Shown here piece by piece: positions 1 to 11,836 of a stretch of 64,000 nucleotides of DNA (positions are counted from its first letter, which is position 1; every line of letters starts with the position of its first letter). The translations under genes and the position numbers were made by a program. This stretch comes from Plenodomus lindquistii (lineage: Eukaryota; Ascomycota; Dothideomycetes; Pleosporales; Leptosphaeriaceae). The notes under the pieces were generated by a model. That model made no database searches. It saw nothing but the letters and a program-made list of their open reading frames with translations, and was not told the origin of the DNA. The DNA lies in assembly GCA_025504975.1 (NCBI GenBank), contig JANUWI010000013.1, positions 372,001-436,000 on the forward strand. Reading direction: 5' to 3'.

Positions 1-14
1 TGATGGAACGGGAG

Positions 15-23
15 AATATAAAG
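15..23 (+). promoter_or_regulatory. TATA-like element upstream of metalloprotease
   Basis: The A/T string AATATAAAG lies about 100 bp upstream of the ATG at 123. Its spacing suits a TATA box for the metalloprotease gene. It is seen in sequence only; function is inferred. Confidence 0.3.
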
Positions 24-122
24 ATCAAGTAAGGATCATTGTATTCACATCAATCCACATCAGTTCAATCTCATCGTACGCTGCTATACTCGCTCCGATT
101 CCGAAATCTACGTCTTATTATC

Positions 123-1882
123 ATGCGTTTCTCTCAATCCCTACAAATTTTGCTCTCGATTAGCACACTCACTGCAGGCGCAGTTATTCCTCGCGATGAT
201 GTCGATCCAGAAAACCCAGAAGCATCCGACCCCAAAACACCACCAAGTGTATTAAACCGACCTGCTCGTCCAGACAACCCGTTCAAAGACGGATTCAAGA
301 CGGCGCCTGCTTCTTGTACCGATTTTGAAAAACCTTCCGAGCAGTGCATCGCGGAATTGCAGGCTCAACCTGGGGGTGCTAACGCATTCTCTGGTGGCGA
401 ATTGAAATGGGACAGCGATCATCAGTGCAGCGATTTCCAGAAGGGAAAATACCAAACAGCAGCGTGGGACGCACACACATTGGCCGTATTCTCTGATCGA
501 GAGCCTGACGCCCATAACCCAAAGGACATTGCTCTCTGGAAGACGTGGATGGGGCCTGATTACGCCACGCAGCAAAAGCGTATCTCTGGTAAGTCACAAG
601 CAACGCTGGTCCAGTCCTTGTGTGCTTGTAGTGGCTTACAAAACGCCAGATAACTTCAAGAGAGCATCTGGTTTCTTATCTAACAAGGCCTTCGATATTA
701 TCCTCAGCTGCAAAGACACGAAGAATTACTGTCCGATCAAGAAAGACGGCAAGGCTGTCGGTGGCTATGCCCGCGAATACTACGGATGGTTCGGCACATA
801 CTACTACATTACCATGTGTCAACCGTTCTTCCAAAGCGACGACCTCATGTACAAAATCGATCAGATTGAAGATGAAATGGCAGCTGGGAAGACTGAAATG
901 GCGACGAAAGCAGAGTGGCAAAAGAACACTGGGCAAATGTTCTTGCACGAGATGATGCACCTCAACTCTACTGGTCAACCGCACGGTAAGTCCACTCCAC
1001 GAACGAACTCCACCTCCGTCACAAGAGCGAAGATGTTGGTACAGCTCAAAACACACTTGATCTAATAGAGCGATCGTCGAACACTGAACAATACTAACTC
1101 ACAATCCAGTCAAAGACGAGCATGTAGACCCCGACGGTGTGTCCCAATGGGCCTACGGCCCCACCTTCGTACACATGCTCGCCAGACGGCAGCTCAACCA
1201 AGGCGGCGGCGCAACACGCGCCAGCACCAACGCCGACAGCTACTCCTGGCTCGCCAACAGCCGCTACTTCTACGAACTAACCGGCTACTTCCCACGACCA
1301 CCAAACTACAAAGTCTCGGACGAGAGTGTGAGCGCCGAACAACTGACTCAAGAGCAAAACGGGTTCCTCCTCGACATCGGCACAATCACCGAGGAAACAG
1401 CCTCTGAGGAGATCAGCACGCGGCTGGACGACATACTCGCTGGCTTTGGGAATCCCTCTTCTTCGTCGCCCAAACCCAGCAAGGGCAAATCCCTGTCCAT
1501 CGCCATGACCTCGATTGTCAATTCGCACTCTGGCGGCGCGACTATCGACAGCCAGTGGAACTTCTTCACTACCAGCGTCGGGAAAGCAGTTGGTAGTTGC
1601 GGCGAGACAGACGGTGAGAAACTCACGCCGAGCGGTGGATCGGATATCAAGATCTCTGGTGATGTAAATCTTGAGAATCCTCCGTGGCCGGCGGGAGAAT
1701 ACAAGTTGAATATTGAGGGTCAGGACTGCGAGTACAAGAGTGACGGGACGAACGCGGGTCGTCTCTTCTGTCCTGACAGGCAGATTTCGTGCGTTGAAGA
1801 TGGATTGAAGAGCAGCGCGGATGGCAAGCTTAATTGCGGGTCGAGGGCGTATTTTCATGCTGCAGTGTACTGCGACTTTTAG
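123..1882 (+). CDS. Secreted HExxH zinc metalloprotease-like protein
   Basis: Model: exons 123-588, 650-985 and 1110-1882, giving 524 residues. All joins keep phase and the second intron contains a CTAAC branch point. The first intron could instead end at 631 (43 nt, also in phase), but 61 nt is more usual. The N-terminus (MRFSQSLQILLSISTLTAGA) is a clear signal peptide, so the product is probably secreted. The second exon ends in HEMMH (residues 255-259), the zinc and catalytic motif of zincin peptidases. About 20 residues on, the protein reads DPDGVSQWAYGP, reminiscent of the third-ligand region of deuterolysin-type (M35) enzymes. The C-terminal ~130 residues are cysteine-rich and not assigned. 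Family membership beyond zincin is uncertain. Confidence 0.75.
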
Positions 1883-2145
1883 TGTTGTTGTGCGTGTTTT
1901 GGAAACGTCTTATAGATATCTATTGTGGCTGTGATTCCGGGCGTTTACTAGCGGGTGTTAGAAATTTGAGGTTTCCATCTGGGTTATTGCTGGGTGTGAG
2001 CGGCGTTTACTGGGCATTTAAGACGAAGCTCGCGACGAATGTACACCGTGTATTATATGACTTCATTTTCCACATGAGAAATCCTATGCCTGGTCCCATC
2101 ACAGAAATCTCGACCTCTTCAGCAGCTATCACCCCAATCATCACT

Positions 2146-4137
2146 TTACCCATGCACTAACTGAGAATCAGGGCAAGCAGCCAGAACATTTGCATACGTC
2201 TCGATCAGCTCCCTCTGCAACACATCCTGCCGCACGATAGGACGAAATGGCAAGCCCTGAACATCATCCTCGTGCGCTCTACATCGGACGAGAACAATAT
2301 TATCACGGGTATATCGGCCGTCGTGTGAGAAGTCGCCAAATGCGAGTACATGGACGGATGGCAGACCCTCGGGACCAAACAGCCACGTAGCAAGGTCGAA
2401 AAGCGGCTGCGTGAGATGGAACGGAGGGAGCCCTTCCGCCGATTCATCTTTGCACTGGGAGTGGTCTAAAAGCTTCCAAATCACCTGACTACGGTTGTTT
2501 ATTTCCCGGTCCCGTTCCCAGGGCCAACATACGTCTCCGGGTCGAAGACGTAATCCCCAGCTGGGTTCTATAGAACTGAGGCCAGTGTGGGATTGTCGGA
2601 TATGTACGATGCGCAATGAGCGACTCGGTACGAACAAAGACGACATGCGTTCCTGTATAGTTGTCAGTGAAAGTTACGGCTTCGGTACGAGGGGAGCTCA
2701 TAATTACTAGGAAATCCTTAGGTCTGCAACATAGGCCTATGAACTCAAGGTTGAGCTTGCTGAGAGGGTGGATGACGTCTGACTCTTTATATGTCCATAG
2801 AGAATGGTCTTTCTTGATACTACCACGGTAAAACCTATGATGCGTGAAGATTTTGAAACTGGCTGCATGATGGCTCAACGCGTCCCAGATTTCTTCTTCA
2901 TCAGCGTCCCCAGTGGTCGAGAGCATGAAGCGCTCCAGACCGCGAAATGACCGCAGGATCCCAGGTATGAAACGATTAGCTTCCGAACCGAAGTATTGCC
3001 ACTCTTCAGGAACGACAGCAGTCACTATCTCGAGTGACTTGAGTTGGAGTGAACCATCTCCACTGCTGCCTTGGAGAAGAAACTTTAGAAGAAAGCTTTG
3101 CCACTGTCTGCAGCGGCGTAGGGTCAGATAGCGGAGCGTATGGAAGTCAAACGCTTGTCTCATCCATTTCCAAGTGCTAATCGTCATGCCGGACAGCGTG
3201 AGAACCTGACATGCGGGAAAAATGCATTGTTGAGGACAGGGAAAAACCCTCCGATCTGTGGGAAAAGAATCTTCGTCAAGCAATCCGAAGAAGTTGCCAA
3301 AGAAACTGTTCTCTACCTTGTGGTCGCACAAGGAGTCCAACTCAATTTCTACAAGCTGATGCGACAATTGACGAAGGAGCCGAGTAAGAGGTGTCACGTG
3401 CTGCATTTGTATTCTGATCTATGATATCTTCCGAAGATGCACGAAGGCGGATAGGTCGCTGATGTTGCGCTTCAACTGGTCTTTAAGAGGATTATGTGAT
3501 TTGCCTGTAACAAGCACAAGACTCTTGATCTGCGTTTGTTTTCGTGCGAGGTAACCGGAGGGACCGAGGATTTTGCGTGGAATGCACGTGCCCATCTTCC
3601 AGCTGCCATGTTGTCAGCGTCTGTAACATGATACTCGATACAAGAACCTGCGACTTACGTAAAGCTTCGAAGAGTGTCATCACGTAGCCCTTCTAATACT
3701 GGCAACACAGCCATTGCCATCTGATATGCACAGTAGTGATCTTCCACTTCATCAACACGCGTCAAGTCATCCACAAAACGCTCCTTCTTAGTCCAATGAA
3801 AGCACCTCCTGGGTGTCTTGTGGTTAAACGAAGACACGACTTCGAAGTGTATTGCATAGCGAAGGAGATTATTCGACGCGTCTTTTGGCCTCAAGAAACA
3901 TCCGGAATCGATCTCAGCGAGGCGGTTCTCATTCCGAGCACGCAACGTTATCTTTTCGTATAGAACGGTCACCGCGATATCATGAAGATATTTGGAGGTC
4001 TTGCACAAGCTTAGGAGATCATTTCGATTGGTAAGCTATTTTGCGTGAATGATTAGCTTGGTTCAATCGTTATGCTTTTTGAGACGTGCCTTCCCTGCAA
4101 CCTCCAACAAAATCTCTGCGGGCAAATCTGACAACAT
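2146..4137 (-). pseudogene. F-box protein gene with one in-frame stop
   Basis: Exons on the minus strand: 4137-4090, 4035-3659, 3602-2533 and 2465-2146. All phases agree, for 605 codons. The start reads MLSDLPAEILLEVAGK, then LTNRNDLLSLCKTSKYL, a good N-terminal F-box, the Skp1-binding module of SCF ubiquitin ligases. The rest has leucine-rich, LRR-like spacing, as in fungal F-box proteins. The first intron appears to be GC-AG (AAG|GCACGT). The frame of exon 3 is broken only by a TAG at 3421-3419 (codon 203). Sequence on both sides reads as continuous coding (FVHLRKIS, stop, IRIQMQHVTPLTRLL). It is either a recent nonsense allele, a sequencing error, or hidden by an unusual intron. One in-phase alternative would run from the GT after the codon for F196 to an AG before LVEIELDS, but its donor is weak. 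Confidence 0.6.
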
Positions 4138-4579
4138 CTTCAGAGGGTGGGGATGGAGCTGTCACGAGTGATGTTGTGATGCTATGCGGTATGGCTGCAT
4201 ATGGACCCGCGTTGTGTAGATCACGACTCGTTCAATAATATGAGATGGCTCGAGACGATGGTGGATTGGTTGTAGGAAAGCCCAGAAGGAGAGATTTCGC
4301 GTTCCAACAGTGTCTACTGTGTGGCTGTAGCGAGGGAAGGAAGGCGCTACAGGTCGCGTTCTCGTTGCACCCCAGTCAGAGGCGACTGGGTAACATGAGA
4401 TGTATGCAGGGTCCCGATGCCACATCACAAACTGCTCGTGTTTGTCAACGCAAAGATCCTTATCGGAGGTGGGCAAGAGGAAAATGCGTCAATAGAAATC
4501 AGATATCGCACAAACTTCCAAAACCCTTCGCATTTCTACTATAATCCCAACATTTCACACAACCATCCAGCATGCCATC
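4138..4579. other. Intergenic, no gene seen
   Basis: This stretch lies between the 5' end of the F-box gene and the 3' end of the nitronate monooxygenase gene. A 104-codon minus-strand frame (4476-4162) shows no recognisable family. It probably holds the F-box promoter and the downstream gene's 3' UTR. Confidence 0.5.
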
Positions 4580-5894
4580 TTACAGCTTGCTCTTGCCAAT
4601 GCCCCAAATCTCCGCTCCAGGGTTATTCGACTTCTCGTCGACTGTCGCATTCGGGGCCACAGGTACCTCTCCCTCTTCAATGTATAGACTCTGCGTCTGC
4701 TTCATCGCAGCTACAGCCTCGCGCTCGATACGTCGAAGCAACTCTTCGTTTGTAGGGATATCGTGGATGAGACCGATGACTTGACCTGCTGTCCAGACCT
4801 AGTTGTTGGTTAGCACCTCGCAAGACACTCAGCGGCAACCGAAGCAAATGGAGAAAGAGAGAGAGAGAGAAAGCCAAAAAAAAAACCTACCCCAAAATCC
4901 GGATCACCATTAAGAAAAACCTGCCTCCCCCTCTTCCCACTAACATACTCGGCCACCTCCTCAAATTTCCCCGTAGAACTCGTCTTCTCAATTTCCACCG
5001 CCTTGCTCGCCACTTTATTCTTGAACATGCGACTCGTATTCCTCCACCGCCGGAGGACAAGCTCCGTATCCGACTCCTGCGCATTCACAATCGCTTTTTT
5101 GATATTTTCATGAATCGGCGCTTCAACCGTACACATGAACCTAGTGCCCATATTGATCCCACACGCGCCCAGCGCCAACGCGGCCGCGAGTCCCTGGCCG
5201 TCTGCGAATCCGCCGGACGCAATAAACGGCGTTTTGAAAGCCTGGCGCGCGCGCGACAGCAGGATGAAATTCGTAATGTCTGTTTCGCCGACGTGACCCG
5301 CGCATTCGAAGCCGTCGATGGAGAGGAAGTCTACGCCGAGGTTTATGGCGCTTTGGGCGTGCCGGATCGTGGTGCATTTGTGCAGGATGGTGGTGCCGGC
5401 TGCTTTGAGCTGTTTTATGACGGGACCTGGGCTGTTTCCGGCGGTTTCAACGATGCGGACTTTCTCGTCGATGATGACTTGGGCGTAGGCGGAGTAGTCG
5501 GGGGGGACCATGGCGGGGAGGAGGGTCAGGTTGACGCCGAAGGGGTATTTGGTCATTGTGCGGCAGCGGCGGATTTCTTTGCGGAGGTCTTCTGGGGTGG
5601 GTTGGGTGAGGGCGGTTAGCTGGGCCGGGTTGCATGGTTAGCTGGTTTGTTGCGCTGAAGGGGATATGGGATGGGTGGTGGTGGTGATGGGGGGGGGGGG
5701 GGGGGATGAACGTACAATACCCAATCCTCCGGCGTTGGACACAGCACTCGCCATCTCCGCATATCCAACCCACTGCATACCTCCTTGCACCACAGGAACT
5801 GCACACGCTGTTAGTATCGCGCTCGCATCTCCTTCCAAACCATGCACATACCTCTAATCCCCAGCGCCCTCGTAAGCTCAGTATTGAATGGCAT
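4580..5894 (-). CDS. Nitronate monooxygenase (2-nitropropane dioxygenase family)
   Basis: Exons 5894-5852, 5798-5716, 5619-4891 and 4798-4580 give 357 residues, the usual size for the family. The enzyme is an FMN-dependent TIM barrel that oxidises alkyl nitronates such as propionate 3-nitronate, a detoxification role. The N-terminus MPFNTELTRALGIRVPVVQGG and the following QWVGYAEMASAVSNAGGLGI are typical. LSIDGFECAGHVGE and ASGGFADGQGLAAALALGA are the conserved barrel/FMN-phosphate region. The ATG at 5894 is chosen because it restores the conserved PVVQGGM start through a 53-nt intron with a CTAAC branch point. The second intron holds a run of 17 C on the coding strand. The substrate is not shown by sequence. 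Confidence 0.9.
5689..5705 (+). repeat. Homopolymer G17 inside an intron
   Basis: Seventeen consecutive G on the plus strand follow a GGT-rich stretch. The run lies in the second intron (5715-5620) of the nitronate monooxygenase gene, where it reads as poly-C. It is prone to length error in sequencing and replication. Confidence 0.9.
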
Positions 5895-6925
5895 ATTGAC
5901 GTATACTTTCCTGTTGTCTGAATTATCGTACAACAGAGGGAAAGTCTAGTTATAAGAGAAATAAAAGATCACCAGCAGAGTAATCAAAAGAAAGCAGTTC
6001 TCCGAGGTCGCGCTAACGTGCAGTCATTGCACGCATCGCATTCATGTGGGGAAGCTGTGAGCCGAGGCAACTCTGGGGAGCGCGAATCGAGATCCGTCAG
6101 ATGATTAATCTCTACTCAGGCGTTTGCGCATCACGTCGGCATGAGTCGAGGGTGCCGAGTCGCATTGTGAGGGTCTGGAAATATTACTGTGGTGTGATAA
6201 TAAATGAAGAGGCGGATTCTGATGCTTGGCTCGATCACTGTTGAACAACTTGAAGGCGATGATGGTTTGACGCGAACAAAGAGCTATGCAAGCTGCAGCC
6301 ACGCTGTCACATGCACTCCAACCCAGCCATGCCCGTATTCAAGGATGACCCTTCACAGCACAACATCTCCCTCACGAACCAGTCTTCAAAAAACACTCGT
6401 CTTCAACACAATTATGCATTACTTTCATATCCGGTTATCTTACGGGCGTACGAAAACACTTTATAAATGTCCGACACATGCAAGGTGCCTATTGCCCGTT
6501 TCCTGTGGTTTATATAGAGCCCAACACCGATAAGTCGTCATAATCCCAACGACTCAAATGCTTCTTTTATCGTAACAGCGGGGTCTACTCGTTCGTAGCC
6601 CCCCAAAAAGACGTAACAATTACAACGAAGTATGAAATGGGTTTCGCCCTGCCAGGGAGGGTAATGTTGTGGTTTGTTGAATGTGTGAAGGTGAAAGCCG
6701 AAAAGGTGGTAAGTGTGGCTCCTATTGTCGTGGATGTATGAGTGTGTGTGTAGGTCCTGGTGTCCAAGCGCTAGGACTTCATAGTTTGAAATGGGATCTG
6801 GTGATGCGTCTGCTGGCTCAAGGTCGCGCGATTGGCGAGGACCATGCTGTGCTTAGCCGATCGAAGGGTGTTTCAATGGGTCGATGTCTTGCGCCACAAT
6901 TTGCAGAGCATCCGCAACAACCAAA
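5895..6925. other. Intergenic, no gene seen
   Basis: The region lies between the start of the nitronate monooxygenase gene and the 3' end of the elongase gene. Only short frames without recognisable content occur. It should contain the monooxygenase promoter and the elongase 3' UTR. Confidence 0.5.
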
Positions 6926-8127
6926 TCAAGCCTTGCGGCTTCTGGTGGCGCGTCCATTGGGAGTACCATTGGGGGATGCTCCTGTGGTAATGCCATTAGC
7001 AATGCCTCCGACACGCGAAGTGGAAAGACGCCTGCGGGCTTCACCAACGGTCGGTACCTTCTCATCCTTCATCTCCACCAACGCGCTTGTAGCCCTGCGG
7101 CGGCCCTTGGGCACTGGCTTCTTGTACGTGGCGAAGTAGAAGGCGAGGAAGAGGAACAGGTACGACGTGATGATGCACATGCCGGCAATGGCAGCGAACT
7201 CCTCGCCCGCGCATTTGCCAAAGTTGGGCATGTGTGGCCAGTAGGTACTGGTGAAGTAGGTGTAGGACGCAAAGTAGATGAAGCCTGAAAATTGTTAGCA
7301 GGTGATCCACGAGATTGAGGATGGACATGGGTACGTACCGAGGTCAAGGACGAATTGGGTGATCTGGCCAACGGTGATGTACTTCTTCCACCAGATGCGG
7401 ATGCCGCGTGCGCTCTGGAAGTAGTACCAGTACATGACAACGTGGACCGCCAAGTTCAAGGTGATGACGGGCCACGAGACAGGGGTGTGGCCAAGGAGCT
7501 GGGTGTAGCAGAGGAGAGCGGTCGCGCCGTGGTGGTAGGTGTGGAGAAAAGCTATTCAGATTAGCCAGGAGCACTCTTATTGAATATATCGTGCATTCAT
7601 ACTCAAGGGCTTCTTCTTCAAAAACAAGAAGCATGTGTCAATCAGCTCGAGAAACTTGGTCAAGTAGTTGAGCTATACATGTCAGCGTCGGTTGTCGAGT
7701 GCAGCTGCAGCGAACATACGTAGTACAGAATGACCAGCTTGTCGGTCCAGCCACCCTGGTGGTCGCAAATAGCAAAGAACAGACCCTTGCGGGCAACCGT
7801 AGGAATCAGTTGCTCGGCGAAGAGCGCCAGCAATATGCCGCTGATGGCCGTCAGGTAGAAGTTGTGCACCTTGAACAAAAAGTTGAGCTGGAACGGCGCG
7901 CGCCCGCGCATCAGCTCCCGACCGCCGAAGATGATGATGTAGTATGTGACGATTGTGAGAGCGCACGACTTGAAGGTGGAGAGGGGCGTCTCGCCCTGGA
8001 CGAAGCGGAAGTCCTGCGGCTTGTAGCCAGCGATGGGCTCAAAGATGCGCTCGAAGATGGGCCATAGCTCGAGGCCAAAAGGACGGTCGAGCGTGGGCAC
8101 GCCGTAGTTGAGCCAGTCAGCACCCAT
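6926..8127 (-). CDS. Very-long-chain fatty-acid elongase, ELO family
   Basis: Exons 8127-7720, 7672-7603, 7551-7339 and 7284-6926 give 349 residues. The product is the condensing enzyme of the ER elongation cycle (malonyl-CoA plus acyl-CoA to 3-ketoacyl-CoA), supplying long chains for sphingolipids. The diagnostic ELO box PLTFLHTYHHGATALLCY includes the HxxHH-type histidine cluster (H163, H166, H167) and is assembled exactly across the second intron. Upstream FLELIDTCFLFLKKK is also family-typical. Several hydrophobic segments are visible, and the C-terminal tail is basic, with a KKPVPKGRRR stretch near the last helix. It resembles the yeast Elo2/Elo3 group; which paralogue cannot be decided here. 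Confidence 0.93.
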
Positions 8128-9183
8128 TGTGGCAGTATGTTACAAGGCCTCGCGAGGAGTGTGGATGTGCGAGGGGTTGTGGTGTTGGTGAGCGCTCAGG
8201 GTCCCGGCGAAGAGAGAATTCGACAGATGGCGCCTACTGTAAGCAGCTAAAGCAGGTGAACAAGGAGACCGCAACACCAAGGGGGCGGCAGCGGCCAGAA
8301 GGAATGACGAAGAAGAGGATGTGAAGAAGTAAATCGTACACCGTGCAGACGAGAAGACTGAGGGTGAGGCTCAATGGTTTTGAATGCCACCGCGTTGTGT
8401 TCTTGGTGCTATGCGGAAAGGAGGTCGGAAATGAATGCTGGGGTCTCCCGCGAGTCCCGTAGGCTTGCCCTGGCTTAGCCCAACCTGCCTTTTCGCGCCG
8501 TTGCTCGTCAAGAATTACGACACTGTGCAGCCGCGGCCAATGCGTCTTCAATGATTGGCTGGCCTGTTCGATAGATATCTCGGTGAGTGCATGTTGGTGT
8601 TAGATGCCCAAGTCAAGCCTGGGCTTACACCCATTCTACGTCTACTACTAACCAGGGCTACCCGAATTGCATAGAGGTTCTGCAGGCTGACCCGCTCGAC
8701 ATCAACACAGAAAGTGACATCTTGAGCATGTGATGTTATCGGCCGCACTGCTGACCGTTGAGACCCTCAAAGTATGTCATCGGACGAATATTGTCAACCT
8801 CAGGGTTAGCCAAAAGAAGAACGGAGGCCTTGGCGTCCGACTGCCGAGGCCTGCCCTTCGGCGCTCCCGCCAGCTTCAACCCAGACAATTCTTGTCAAGT
8901 CTTTACATTGTCTATTGATTGCGGAGAAGATGTCGCGTGCTACCATCTTGCCACTGTCGCCCACAGTCCCTCGGCAAACACATGGACCCAGAAACGCCCT
9001 GACGAAATCCATCTGGTTTTGGAGCCAAAACAACGCGCAATTCGCTCTCGAATGCCAACAGAACAACCGCACACTATCACAACCGCATTCCCACACCCCA
9101 AAGGCAATACAACCCGCCTCGATATCGAAAGACGAAAAAAAAGGAGAAAAACTATGTAGCGAGATGAAGAAGTGGGGGTGCAA
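8128..9183. other. Intergenic, no gene seen
   Basis: This is the 5' flank of the elongase gene and the 3' flank of the PP2A gene. A 133-codon plus-strand frame at 8758-9159 has no family signature and overlaps frames on the other strand. I do not call it. Confidence 0.5.
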
Positions 9184-11836
9184 TCAACCAACTTTCGGAA
9201 TTGTGCCACCACCAGAGTTCGCCCTTACACGTCCACTGGGCGCCCGAGAAGTAGCAACAGCGTTGCCAGAAGAAGTAGGACGACTGTTGCTCCGCGGTCG
9301 ACCAGCCGAGCGCCGAGCACTTGAGACGTGATGCTCCTGCGAAGTATGATGCCGGCGCTGCAAAGACGCAAAGCACGAGACGTCAGATCGATCCACCTGT
9401 GAACCCAAAATGCAAACATCTTGAATAATGGAAGGAGAAAACCTAGCAGTCTAGGGATAGGACTAAGAGTACATTGATTCGGCCGTAGAGAATGCTCATC
9501 CTGAGTTCCAAGGACTTAAGAATCAACGTACCGAGGTTTGACTACTCTGGCGCTCATAATCCTTCGGCCGCCTGTCTCTTGGAGCAGCGCCATCGTCTTG
9601 GAGACGGAGGTTTTCTAGTCGTCCTTGACTGAGCGGGTCGGAATCGTCTAACCGCGTTGGTGACGCAGCACTAGCCGGATTCACGGCTGACTTGTCCGCG
9701 GTCCCATTTTGGCGTGCTTCGGCAAGCTTCGCAAGCTTGTCCCAGCGGTCTTGTCGACTCTGCTGTCTCTGACCGGCATTGTTTTGTGATTCAGCGTAAT
9801 CATGAGAACAATCGTCGAATAGTTGAGGGTTGACCTCCATGAAGAGTTTCATAGCATTGTATACCATACCGTGAATTGTCCTGCGTTACTTGTCAGCGTT
9901 CGGCCAAGTAAGGGTTCCAGACTCCAAACATACCTGTTCCAATGCCCCTTTGAGTTTTCGTATAGCGGCGCAAACATGATTGGCAGAATGACTTCGACGT
10001 TGTCACTGACAAGGTTGCAGAAGTATTCGTTGTTCCAGAAGTAAAGCGCTCGCTCGGCGACCTGGAAGTGTGGACTGGCGACGGACTTGGCCAGTTGGTT
10101 GAACAACGGTTCTTGAACCTTGGCGAACTCGGCGGGATCCATGACCTCGAAGATGTCCTCCACTTCGTTCAAAAACATTACTTCCTTCGTACTATTCACC
10201 TTTGGCCAGTAGCGTAGTAACCCAAGGACAACCTGAACATGTAAGCCAAGCCTGTTAGAGCGACTATACGGTCCTACCTCTTCTGTCAAAGCGGCGTCCT
10301 TTTCCAAGAACTGGACAATACAGTACGCCAATTGAGGGTGGTACATGCTCAGGCTCTTCACTTTATGCAACGGAATGAGCACTCTTGTGAGGAAGAGCTT
10401 GTGTTCTTCCTTCAAGGGTAACGCAAAACCGTTGATGATGGACCCGAGAATCTCCAAGAGCTCGGCAATCCCGTTGAAGCGTTCTGTCTCGTAAATAAAT
10501 TGGAAAAAGACGTTGTTGATGGAGCGGCGGATGTACGACCGAAGATTGAGGAATTTCCCGTAGATACGATGCAACGTGGTTTTGAGGAAGTCCCGCTCCC
10601 GAGGATCTTCAGAGTCGAAGAGCTCGAGAAGCTGTGACAAATCAGCAAGAGCTCTCTTTCAATGGAAGGTGAAGTTCACTTACGTTGAGCACGAAGCTGT
10701 GGTCTATATACGCCTTGGCAATATTGGTGTTGAAGTCCTGACTTTCTATGAATCGGAGGAAAAATTCGTAGACGACCTGAATGTGTGGCCAGGCGACCTC
10801 GAGAACGGGCTCGTCCTCCTCGGGATCGAACGCTTCGCCTTGAGGATTCATTGGCGGTGGAATAGGCCTGAACAGGTTCTTGGCAAACATCTCGACTACG
10901 CGGGGGTACATCTTTTCGGTAATGACCTGCCTGTTGTTGGCAACGTAGTCCAACAGCTCGTGCAGAGCCAAGCGCTTGATCTCCTTGGACTTCATGTCGC
11001 CGCTCGCGTCGTTGAAGTCGAATATGATGTTGCATTGATCAATCTTCTGCATGAAGAGCTCCTCGCGTTTGTTTGGGGGCACCTCATGAAAGCCTGGCAG
11101 CTTCTCAAGCTCTCGCTGGCGCTGATCTGAAATGTCGAATCGCGACGAATGCTGCCTCTTGGGAGTCCTGATCCCCTCAATATTGTCCTTGGGTGTGGCC
11201 TGGAGGCGATCGAAGATGAGCGATTTCTGGCCCGCCTTGGGGGGCGCGAGGTCGCCAGGCATGGTCTCTGCTGCGCCTGGGGGAGGAACGTGCTGATCAT
11301 GTTAGCAGTGTCGAAGGGTGGTGGCAGGAGGCGAGAACTCACAGGAGCGCTGGGGCTAATGACGACGCTGGGCGCCAGTGGCTGCCCAAGGCGGGAAGGA
11401 GTGCCTGGAACGGCAGCGCCAGCATTACCAGCAGCTCCGGGGCTCAAGACGCCCTGCTGTGCAAACGAGGGCCCCGCAGCGAGGGAGCCCGAGGCGGGTT
11501 GTGGGATTGGTTGCGCCGGGCCAGCGTGTCCCGCGGGGGCATCTACGGCGGGCTGTATCTTGTTGCGCGCATCGGTCAGCTGTGTCTGCGACGAAGAGGG
11601 CGTGGCTTGGGCAGAGCCCGAGGGCGAATTGGAGGCACCGAGCGAGGGCGAGGCGGTGCCAGAGGTCGAGTCCTTCTTCTTGGATGACTTGCTGTCCTTG
11701 CTTCGAGAGAGCTGTTCAGACTAGACATGTCAGCTTCGGCGCAGAGAGAGGGGTAAGGCTCGCGTAGAGAGACACGGGCGTGCGTGGCCGGGGCGAGACA
11801 GAGGGGACATACGACTCTTTGCCGGAAGCCCTTCAT
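9184..11836 (-). CDS. RTS1: PP2A regulatory subunit B' (B56 family)
   Basis: Exons 11836-11813, 11720-11343, 11292-10684, 10631-10278, 10232-9934, 9880-9532 and 9396-9184 give 741 residues. B56 proteins bind the PP2A scaffold and catalytic subunits and set substrate choice; yeast Rts1 acts in cell-cycle and stress control. The N-terminus MKGFRQRV followed by SEQLSRSKDSKSSKKKDS is typical of fungal members. The middle is a Pro/Ala/Ser-rich linker. The HEAT-type core starts near LFMQKIDQCNIIFDF and includes the strongly conserved IYGKFLNLRSYIRRSINN and HPQLAYCIVQFLEKD. The last exon is inferred: GTACGT at 9531 and a CAG before 9396 are in phase and add a Ser/Arg-rich tail. Without that splice the protein ends two codons later at 9523. 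Confidence 0.92.

Noticed and set aside
4162..4476. 104-codon minus-strand frame upstream of the F-box gene
   Set aside because: No family signature is present, and the F-box start at 4137 begins after its stop. It is most likely 5' flank.
8758..9159. 133-codon plus-strand frame
   Set aside because: There is no recognisable domain or splice context, and it overlaps antisense frames of equal quality next to the inferred PP2A tail exon.
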